6,735 bases of DNA from Candidatus Pacearchaeota archaeon. GTDB lineage: Archaea; Nanobdellota; Nanobdellia; Pacearchaeales; GW2011-AR1. Under the pieces are notes generated by a model, which did no database searches, was not told the DNA's origin, and was given only the letters and a program-made list of their open reading frames with translations. Both the position numbers and the translations under genes were made by a program. Each line of letters opens with the position of its first letter. Positions within the stretch are counted from its first letter, which is position 1. The DNA lies in the NCBI GenBank assembly GCA_014728565.1, contig WJLK01000003.1, forward strand, positions 1 to 6,735. The letters are read 5' to 3'. Positions 1 through 5,739 of this stretch are shown here, piece by piece.

Positions 1-111
1 ATGACTGTAATCATTTCCCTCAATTTCTTCTATCTCCTCTAAATCCTGAGCATAAACAAAACTAGAATTAATTAGAATTACAATTAAAAAAAATAAACCT
101 GCTTTTTTCAT
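1..111 (-). CDS. Partial secreted protein: signal peptide and first mature residues, cut by left edge
   Basis: The first 37 codons of a gene run off the left edge. The ATG is at 109-111. The protein starts MKKAGLFFLIVILI, followed by NSSFVYAQ and then an acidic stretch (DLEEIEEIEGNDYSH). Two lysines, a hydrophobic core and a small-residue A-Q site are a textbook Sec signal peptide, with likely cleavage after VYA. An in-frame TAG lies two codons before the ATG, so this start is fixed. No Shine-Dalgarno-like sequence precedes it, which fits leaderless translation. The VYAQ site resembles the VSAQ sites of the two large complete secreted proteins in this window, so it may be another member of the same exported set, but too little is visible to assign it to the scaffold family. 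Function unknown. Confidence 0.75.
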   Translation of the reverse strand, partial: MKKAGLFFLIVILINSSFVYAQDLEEIEEIEGNDYSH

Positions 112-128
112 AAACTAAATAAAAAAAC

Positions 129-140
129 ATATTTAATAAA
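129..140 (-). promoter_or_regulatory. Possible archaeal TATA-like box in the 34-base gap
   Basis: On the minus strand the gap between the 754-residue gene and the left-edge gene reads TTTATTAAATAT, centred about 23 bases upstream of the ATG at 111. That spacing would suit an archaeal TATA box driving a leaderless transcript, and the downstream gene lacks a Shine-Dalgarno-like sequence. A run of seven T (minus strand, 121-127) follows it and could equally act as an oligo-T terminator for the upstream operon. The whole gap is AT-only apart from three bases, so either reading may be chance. Confidence 0.3.
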
Positions 141-145
141 ACTAA

Positions 146-2410
146 TTATTGTATTATTCTTCCGTTTTTGACAGTTACTTTTCCAGGAATTCCCTGGCCC
201 ATCCATCCTATTTGCCAGGCCTGATTTCTTGTAAGATAAATTGTTCCAGAGGGGTTGTTTTGTGCCTGTTTACGGCACGGTCCGCAAGCATAAGGTTCTG
301 ATATTGTGACTGTAATGGATTTTCCAGTAGATATCTCTTTAAGTTTTTCTATGGTGATATAATTTATTTTTTGAGTCCCTTGCCAGGTTCTCCAGGTTCC
401 TGCATCTGCAGTAAAATAACCTTGTTTTCCATCCACAGGATCATATCCTTTAACTGATTTTGATTCATACTTTCCATAGGTTTTTGTAGTTGTAGTTCCC
501 TTTACTGAAGTTCCTGTTGAAGTTCCTGATCCACTGCTTCCTGTTCCACCTGCTGGTGGAGGACCTCCAGGATCTATTATTATTCCTCCTCCTGATGTTC
601 CTCCTGTTGTTCCAGGAGGATTTACAGTAGTAGTTCCTCCTGTCGGAGGTTGTCCAGTTCCAGAATCAATCTGAACTCCTGTTCCAGGTCCTATTCCTAC
701 TGATGTTCCAGAACCTGTTCCAGAACCTGTTCCAGAAATAGAAGCAAAGGTTTTAGCTGCTGAACCAATTACAACCTGGTTTCTAAGTATTTCTATAATA
801 TAATCAACATTATTCTGAAGATGAGTATTAAGAAGTGAATTAAGATCTCCTTTATAACCAACAGCCCCTAGTATTTTTATCTGAGATTCTCTAGGAAGTT
901 TTTCCAAAGTAGTTAAGGTATTTGAAGCTATTTTATCCTCTCTTATACGTATATACTCTCTTCTACTGTAGATACTCTCTAAATTTGTTGGTCTTGCAAA
1001 TCCATTATTTCCAAAAATATAGTAATCATAATCATGAGTCCAGGTGTGTTCTTTATATTTTGCTGTATATGCATTACCATCCTCATCTCTGCTTCTTATC
1101 TGAAAATTAATACTATCTTTTCCCTGATTAGCAAACCTTCTGTGAATTCCAGTAGATTCTATCTGCACTGTTCCAGCTTTTAGATAACCCTCAACATACT
1201 CTGCAAACTGCTGACCTGTGTAAACAGTAAAAGGACCATCAGCACTAATGAGATTAATCTTACCAGCTCTTTTCTCAATAGTGACAAAACTACTCTGTTC
1301 CATTTTATCACTACCAGCCTGAACCAGAAGAAAATCATTATCACTAATTTCAACACCTCTGGAATGTCCTGGAAGAAACCATAGAGAAGCTGACTCACCA
1401 CCTTCAGGAGCACCAAAAGCTATCTTATCCTCATCATAAAAAACAATAAAAGCTTTTCCAAGTTCTTTAGCCTCACTTTTGCTTTTGTCAAACAAAAGAT
1501 AGGTATCATAGTCATAAAATTCCTCTCCATCAGATTTGGCAAGAGTTCCAATCTCTATTCTGTCAACAACTCCTTTTTTAACATAGAACTCACCTAACTC
1601 TGTGTCAAAAATTAATCCAGCCTGCTCAAAATCATCACCATCTGGTTTTTTAAATTTAACACCCTTTTCTAATACAAGTGTTTCATCCTTAACAACAAAC
1701 AAAACCTGGGTATCTCCTTTTTTATCCTCATCAATAATTTCAGGTTTTTTTATCTCTGCCTGATCCTCAGGAAATATATATAATTTTTTTATATCTTTTT
1801 TATCCTTGTACTCCTCACTACTAATTCTATCAACATCTTCATTACTGATTCTAAGATCAAGAGAACCTTTTTTTTCTTTTTTTCTGTCATCTTCTCCCTC
1901 TTTATTAGATCTAAAAACAACATGAGTTCCTGCTGGAAATTCATACTCATAATTTCCAAATTTGTATGTTGTTGTTTCATCATCTTCACCCTCTCTGACA
2001 ATAAAATCAGCTTCTACTAACTCTCCATTTTCAAAATAAAACTCAGCACCATCTTTAAAATTAGTGTATTTTCTTGGTTTTTCTTCATTCCCATATCTGT
2101 ACTCTACAGAACCTCCTTTATTAACCATCAAATCTGCAACAATTAACTCTCCATCTCTAAAAACAGCTGAAGAACCTTTTTTTAAATCTTTAAACTCACC
2201 TTCTGTTTCACCCTGCTTATATTTCATTGCACCTCCATCTTCCTCTACATATGTTCCAGTTTTAAGTATTGTTCCTGAAGGGTTAGTATTTTTTAATTGA
2301 AGTTTTTCAAATCCACGAACATCTCCAATGTCATAATCATAATATGACTGAGCAGAAACAAAACTAAAAATCATAAGAACAATCAACAACAATACTCCTA
2401 TCTTTTTCAT
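146..2410 (-). CDS. Secreted modular protein: beta-rich scaffold, Gly/Ser/Thr/Pro linker, C-terminal CGPC domain
   Basis: This 754-residue protein belongs to no family I can name. Residues 1-20 are a Sec signal peptide ending FVSA before Q21. Residues about 55-170 are short Gly/aromatic beta repeats, including two tandem modules of about 40 residues (58-96 and 98-138, each ending GEL-V-AD). Residues about 180-260 are charged. Residues about 330-480 form the conserved scaffold core (GVEISDNDF; SADGPFTVYTGQQ; STGIHRRFANQG; YYIFGNNGFARP). Residues about 485-555 look helical. Residues about 559-643 are a Gly/Ser/Thr/Pro linker. Residues 644-754 form the C-terminal domain with C709-G-P-C712, then GIPGKVTV with P742 as a possible cis-proline. 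C709 and C712 are the only cysteines in the protein. CGPC is the thioredoxin active-site sequence, but the 30 residues to P742 are fewer than the roughly 40 of classical thioredoxin, so a thiol-redox role is tentative. The start is fixed by an in-frame TAG just upstream, has a GAGGT Shine-Dalgarno, and overlaps the upstream stop as ATGA. Confidence 0.9.
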   Translation of the reverse strand: MKKIGVLLLIVLMIFSFVSAQSYYDYDIGDVRGFEKLQLKNTNPSGTILKTGTYVEEDGGAMKYKQGETEGEFKDLKKGSSAVFRDGELIVADLMVNKGGSVEYRYGNEEKPRKYTNFKDGAEFYFENGELVEADFIVREGEDDETTTYKFGNYEYEFPAGTHVVFRSNKEGEDDRKKEKKGSLDLRISNEDVDRISSEEYKDKKDIKKLYIFPEDQAEIKKPEIIDEDKKGDTQVLFVVKDETLVLEKGVKFKKPDGDDFEQAGLIFDTELGEFYVKKGVVDRIEIGTLAKSDGEEFYDYDTYLLFDKSKSEAKELGKAFIVFYDEDKIAFGAPEGGESASLWFLPGHSRGVEISDNDFLLVQAGSDKMEQSSFVTIEKRAGKINLISADGPFTVYTGQQFAEYVEGYLKAGTVQIESTGIHRRFANQGKDSINFQIRSRDEDGNAYTAKYKEHTWTHDYDYYIFGNNGFARPTNLESIYSRREYIRIREDKIASNTLTTLEKLPRESQIKILGAVGYKGDLNSLLNTHLQNNVDYIIEILRNQVVIGSAAKTFASISGTGSGTGSGTSVGIGPGTGVQIDSGTGQPPTGGTTTVNPPGTTGGTSGGGIIIDPGGPPPAGGTGSSGSGTSTGTSVKGTTTTKTYGKYESKSVKGYDPVDGKQGYFTADAGTWRTWQGTQKINYITIEKLKEISTGKSITVTISEPYACGPCRKQAQNNPSGTIYLTRNQAWQIGWMGQGIPGKVTVKNGRIIQ
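704..737. repeat. 12-base tandem repeat (about 2.8 copies) in linker coding sequence
   Basis: The plus strand shows TGTTCCAGAACC twice in full (704-715, 716-727) and then ten bases of a third copy (728-737). It encodes Ser-Gly-Thr-Gly units on the minus strand, at the start of the low-complexity linker that joins scaffold to CGPC domain. Because the unit is a multiple of three, gain or loss of copies would lengthen or shorten the linker without shifting the frame. Confidence 0.85.
1061..1279. repeat. Copy A of a 219-base near-identical block within scaffold genes
   Basis: This stretch matches 6517-6735 without gaps, with 6 differences that I count by eye (about 97% identity). It encodes residues 378-450 of the 754-residue protein, and 71 of 73 residues are shared with the paralog (differences K/R and I/V). 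On the 3' side of the coding strand, similarity falls: the paralog has a six-residue insertion and the proteins become only moderately alike. The match may continue past the right window edge. Confidence 0.95.
1997..2239 (-). repeat. Two tandem copies of a ~40-residue beta module in the scaffold
   Basis: Residues 58-96 and 98-138 of the 754-residue protein follow the same pattern: GG, a Y-x-x-G turn, a short charged loop with F or Y, K-x-G, an F-rich strand, then GEL-V-AD and a closing V. Compare FRDGELIVAD with FENGELVEAD. The protease-bearing protein has one related copy at its residues 65-104 (FNEKGEITEAHF). The DNA of the two copies has diverged, so this is an old protein-level duplication. 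Alternating polar/hydrophobic strands with glycine turns suggest a stacked beta structure, which is an inference. Confidence 0.7.
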
Positions 2411-3048
2411 CTATAATACCTCTTATGTTTATGTTTATTTTTTTTAGTAATAAAATAAATAATAAAAATCAAATTAATAATTGCAATTATTACTGCTATT
2501 AAAAAAACATCACTCTTTCTAATTTCTTTTTTTTCTTTTTCATAAGTTTCTGATTCTTCTCCTGGTTTCTGATAATCTTCTTTATTGAAACCTTTTTTTG
2601 AGTAATAACTAACAAGCTCTCTTGTTTCCTCACCATCTTTATTAATAATTATCTCTTTTGCATTTTCATAATAAGGAGAGTATATATTGAAAGTTACATT
2701 ATCCAGAATCATTAAACCTCCACAACATGCATAACCTTGTTCATCAATATCATCATAATAAGCAAAATTTGGAATTGTAAAGAGAATCTCTTTTATTTCT
2801 TTGTTGTTTGAATCAATTATTTTAAGAACTGCATTTTCAGGTTCTTTTTCAAAATCAGTGTTTTCAAAAGAACTGTAAAGATTTTCAGGTTTTTCCTGTA
2901 AAAATTCTACCTCAATACTTTTAATTTTTATATCTCCATCATAATATAACTCTATATTATAATAAAGTCCTGCTCCTGAAATTAATCCTAGATTTAAAAT
3001 TAAAATTAATAAAAACATGCATTTTTTGATTTTTTTATTATCTATCAT
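2407..3048 (-). CDS. Small membrane-anchored extracytoplasmic protein with C-terminal TM and basic tail
   Basis: I do not recognise a family for this protein of 213 residues. It opens MIDNKKIKKCMFLLILILN, a signal peptide or N-terminal anchor, with possible cleavage near LISGAG. A domain of about 125 residues follows that looks beta-rich, with a vicinal cysteine pair (C108-C109, in YACCGG) and an N-V-T glycosylation-type sequon shortly after. A charged, Glu/Lys-rich stalk leads to one transmembrane helix (about 181-201) and a Lys/His tail (KKNKHKHKRYYR) that should face the cytoplasm. I chose the ATG at 3046-3048; a GTG at 3061-3063 would add five residues (VELVK) and overlap the protease stop by 10 bases. 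With the ATG the gap to the protease gene is 5 bases. The stop overlaps the next gene's ATG. Its position between two secreted effector-like genes suggests an accessory or tethering role, which is inferred. Confidence 0.85.
   Translation of the reverse strand: MIDNKKIKKCMFLLILILNLGLISGAGLYYNIELYYDGDIKIKSIEVEFLQEKPENLYSSFENTDFEKEPENAVLKIIDSNNKEIKEILFTIPNFAYYDDIDEQGYACCGGLMILDNVTFNIYSPYYENAKEIIINKDGEETRELVSYYSKKGFNKEDYQKPGEESETYEKEKKEIRKSDVFLIAVIIAIINLIFIIYFITKKNKHKHKRYYR
2418..2422 (-). promoter_or_regulatory. Shine-Dalgarno site for the CGPC scaffold gene
   Basis: GAGGT on the minus strand lies 7 bases upstream of the ATG at 2408-2410 and within the end of the preceding gene. It is the clearest ribosome-binding site in the window and, with the ATGA stop/start overlap, suggests that the two genes are translationally coupled. 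Confidence 0.7.
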
Positions 3049-3053
3049 TTTTA

Positions 3054-4976
3054 CTAATTCCACCAGTTATTCCATCCCCAACCACTTCTTCCTCCAGTGT
3101 ATCCTGAACCAACTTTTCCTTCCTGAATATATTTATTAATCATGCTTCTGTCAAATGGCAAACCTGCTAATCCAAATATTCTTTTTCCTTCTGCTTCTGT
3201 CATAAATCCATATTTAACAAATACAGCAACTCTTCCTCTTATCTGTTTGTGATAAGAATAACCAGAACTTAAAGCTTCCTCCCATGACCTGAATGTCCTA
3301 CTTCCTGCTCCTCTTCCTCCATGCCAGCTGTCTCTGTATACCATCTCAACAAAAGTTGAGGTATCTTCTGCACCTGAATAACCATAATTCCGAGTGTGAG
3401 GTCCTCTGTTTCCACCAACTGAATACCAATCTCTGTTAAACTCACTGTTACGATTCCATCCAACAACAAAATCCCTTATATGACCAAATTCATGCCTTGC
3501 TACACCAGGACTTATTCCTCCTCTCCCACAGTTTAATCTAACATGTCCAGGACTTGCCATTCCAGCATAACCTGCTGAGTTGAGCAGAGTAAGTCTATTA
3601 AGGCTGTCAGTAGTTTCTTTTGGAGTACTCATTAAAATATCTATCAGTTTTTTCATCTCTTTAGGATTATTTGTGACACCTGCACGGTCATTTAAAGTAA
3701 GATGAGGAAATAATCTTTTGAGAGTTTCATGACTAGGGGCTGCATTATACTCAACTAAATTAGAAACTCCATGATAAAGTCCAGGATATTTTCCACCATA
3801 AGAATTCCCAAAAACATACCTTGGATCAGGACCCCATCCCATTCCACCATCATTTCCAATAACAAAAACATCACCTCCTTTTAATACAGGAGTTATAACA
3901 TCAGGAGCTGTTCTATAAGAATCAATCTCAACAGGACATAATCCAGTTCCACCTGATCCAAAATCTCCAACCACTGTTCCTGATTTTGTTATATGAAGAT
4001 TTCCCTGATGAAAAAAAGATGATTTTTGGTCCTGATTAATTGCAAAATGATTGAATGTCTGCATATAAGGAACTTTGCCTTTGTTAAGTCTGTTATGAAT
4101 TGAGACATAAGAACCCTGCTGGCTACCAATTGCCTTGACAACAAAGTGATCATTTTGTTCAATATAAACACCATAAGAATTACCATCAAAAAACATCATA
4201 GAGACATCATTTCCAGGCATATTTGAGCCAAGGACTATTCTTCCCTGTTCTCTATTCAGGGAAACATAAGCTCCTCTGTACATTCCATTAGGTGTTCCTC
4301 TGAAATCAATATAGACTTTAGCATTGTTTAAATTTCTAACAGCAACCTTGTTTATAACGATCTGCTGATTATCAAAATAAGTTCCATAACTATCAAAATT
4401 TAATCTTAAACCCTCGTTGTTATTTCCTGTGCTTACAGCATAAGATGTTCCTGTATCAGAACTTTTGAAATTTCTAGTTTCTCCAACAGGTATCTGATAA
4501 GTTATGATTCTATCATTTGATGATTCCTGGTCAATTACCTTTGGATTTTTAATATCAGAATTTTTTGGAATTTTTATCAGTGCTCTTCCATCTTTAAAAT
4601 CTACATCTGAATTCCTAGGAACATAAAATTCAACATTTCCTAGTTGATAATTTCTTGAATCTCCTGATTTAAAATGAGCTTCTGTTATCTCACCTTTTTC
4701 ATTAAAGATAAATATAGATTCTTCCTGAAAATCATCATAAGTCCTTGTTCCATCATCATGCTTTATTTTTATAAAACCTCCTTCTTCAACAGTAACTTTT
4801 CTTCCCTCAATTTTAACATCTTTTCCAATTATATATTCATTATCGATTTTAGGATTGATTTCATTACCTATTTGTGTTTCCTTATCTATGACAACAGGAT
4901 TATCACTGTCCTGAGCACTTACTAAAACCAACTGCATTATTAATATAATTAAAACTATCTTTATTCTATTATCCAT
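3054..4976 (-). CDS. Secreted scaffold protein with C-terminal HEFGH zinc metallopeptidase domain
   Basis: This is a 640-residue protein. Residues 1-21 are a Sec signal peptide (ending VLVSA before Q22). Residues about 50-150 carry a beta module related to the CGPC protein (EKGEITEAHF, YQLGNVEFYVP, KNPKVIDQ). Residues about 200-335 match that protein's core (GVYIEQNDHFVV at 269-280 against GVEISDNDFLLV). The C-terminal part, about 345-640, contains H495-E-F-G-H499 in ARHEFGHIRDFVVGW, then NYGYSGAEDTSTFVE with E537 or E544 as candidate third zinc ligand. HEXXH plus a downstream Glu is the gluzincin pattern, and HEFGH with a later Y-G...E resembles the anthrax lethal factor/M34 type of catalytic domain at motif level only. 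C347 and C483 are its only cysteines and could form a disulfide. The tail is Gly/Trp-rich (GWGWNNWWN). This ATG is the only candidate start after an in-frame TAA, and it overlaps the preceding gene by 16 bases. GAGAT at 4983-4987 may be its ribosome-binding site. The substrate is unknown; an extracellular protease is likely. Confidence 0.9.
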   Translation of the reverse strand: MDNRIKIVLIILIMQLVLVSAQDSDNPVVIDKETQIGNEINPKIDNEYIIGKDVKIEGRKVTVEEGGFIKIKHDDGTRTYDDFQEESIFIFNEKGEITEAHFKSGDSRNYQLGNVEFYVPRNSDVDFKDGRALIKIPKNSDIKNPKVIDQESSNDRIITYQIPVGETRNFKSSDTGTSYAVSTGNNNEGLRLNFDSYGTYFDNQQIVINKVAVRNLNNAKVYIDFRGTPNGMYRGAYVSLNREQGRIVLGSNMPGNDVSMMFFDGNSYGVYIEQNDHFVVKAIGSQQGSYVSIHNRLNKGKVPYMQTFNHFAINQDQKSSFFHQGNLHITKSGTVVGDFGSGGTGLCPVEIDSYRTAPDVITPVLKGGDVFVIGNDGGMGWGPDPRYVFGNSYGGKYPGLYHGVSNLVEYNAAPSHETLKRLFPHLTLNDRAGVTNNPKEMKKLIDILMSTPKETTDSLNRLTLLNSAGYAGMASPGHVRLNCGRGGISPGVARHEFGHIRDFVVGWNRNSEFNRDWYSVGGNRGPHTRNYGYSGAEDTSTFVEMVYRDSWHGGRGAGSRTFRSWEEALSSGYSYHKQIRGRVAVFVKYGFMTEAEGKRIFGLAGLPFDRSMINKYIQEGKVGSGYTGGRSGWGWNNWWN

Positions 4977-5704
4977 TCTCCTATCTCGTATTTATTTGCA
5001 AAATAAAATCTGAAATCCTCCCCATTAATTCGAGTTTGATTATCTATTATCTCAAAAATTAAGTCTTCCTGAGTATAGTCATACATTTTTATAAAGAGCT
5101 TATTATCAGATGCTATTTCATGAAGACAACTCACACATATGTATGGGGCTTTCATCTGCAGTTTAGTTATATTTTCAGCAACTTCATGAATTCCATATAA
5201 CCTGACAGGAACTTCAGTATGAAATCTTTTATAATAATGATTTCTGTTATTTTTGGAAATAACAATGGGATAATCAACATCAAAAATAACCTTTCCAGGT
5301 TCTATTTCAACTCTTGTTAAGGGTTCACCCTGCTCTATCTCAAAATCAGGATAATCAATAAAGTTCTTTGTGCAAAAAAACAACATTGTATCAAAATAAA
5401 GAGCAAGCTCATTTTCAATTCTTTTTTTACTTGGAGTATAATTTTTCCCCTGGTCATAATAATAAGCCATATGAATATCAAGAGATTTTTCAGGAACAAT
5501 AAAATATCCTCCAGTCTGTCCTATATAATAAACAGCGTCATTTGCTGTTTTATCAATACAGTTTCCAACATATGAGTAAACAGGCTTTATGTCAGGAGTA
5601 ACAACTGGTTTTATATCTCCCTGTAATAAAACATAACCAAAAGCTACTGCCACTATCAAAATAGCAATTATTGTAAAGATTGTCACCTGCGCTTTTTTTA
5701 CCAT
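4961..5704 (-). CDS. Pilin-like (class III signal) membrane-anchored protein with CxxC pair
   Basis: This 247-residue protein begins MVKKAQVTIFTIIAILIV. The short basic start, then A-Q and a long hydrophobic helix to about residue 27, match archaeal class III (prepilin-peptidase) signals and the many KKxQVTIF proteins of DPANN archaea; cleavage before Q6 would leave the helix as anchor or pilin core. The rest is extracytoplasmic: C49 in GNCIDK, followed by YYIGQTGGYFIVP (a C..A..yiG..GGY..P pattern I associate with uncharacterised archaeal proteins of this type), C111, and C190-V-S-C193 just before LHEIA. Four cysteines allow two disulfides, or a redox-active CxxC. Another reading is simply a membrane-bound extracytoplasmic protein rather than a filament subunit. 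An in-frame TGA lies eight codons upstream with no other start between. The gene sits 35 bases after the thioredoxin-type gene and overlaps the protease gene, so the three probably share one mRNA. Confidence 0.88.
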   Translation of the reverse strand: MVKKAQVTIFTIIAILIVAVAFGYVLLQGDIKPVVTPDIKPVYSYVGNCIDKTANDAVYYIGQTGGYFIVPEKSLDIHMAYYYDQGKNYTPSKKRIENELALYFDTMLFFCTKNFIDYPDFEIEQGEPLTRVEIEPGKVIFDVDYPIVISKNNRNHYYKRFHTEVPVRLYGIHEVAENITKLQMKAPYICVSCLHEIASDNKLFIKMYDYTQEDLIFEIIDNQTRINGEDFRFYFANKYEIGEWIIE

Positions 5705-5739
5705 CTTATCTTTCTTATTTGAGCTTTTTCAAACCTGTT

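Noticed and set aside
146..479. Cytidine-deaminase-like reading of the CGPC domain (CG-x-C-R as in deaminase zinc sites)
   Set aside because: Deaminases need an H-x-E or C-x-E motif upstream. Residues 644-754 contain no histidine, and their only cysteines are the CGPC pair, so the zinc site and proton donor are absent.
704..737. CRISPR-like or regulatory repeat
   Set aside because: The units are 12 bases, directly adjacent without spacers, and lie in frame within a Gly/Ser/Thr linker.
1180..1416. Minus-strand out-of-frame open frames (also 1789-2001, 3269-3469, 3989-4189)
   Set aside because: They are alternative frames of the large secreted proteins with no independent coding signs.
2064..2300. 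Plus-strand open frames (also at 922-1110 and 4674-4925)
   Set aside because: They lie fully inside well-supported minus-strand genes, have low-complexity translations, no plausible start context and no domain features.
3061..3063. GTG start for the small anchored protein
   Set aside because: It is possible, but the ATG at 3046-3048 gives a better signal peptide start and a normal 5-base gap. The extra five residues add nothing recognisable.
5705..5739. Promoter or terminator between the thioredoxin-type and pilin-like genes
   Set aside because: No hairpin, convincing TATA box or long T-run is visible in these 35 bases, so read-through is the simplest view.
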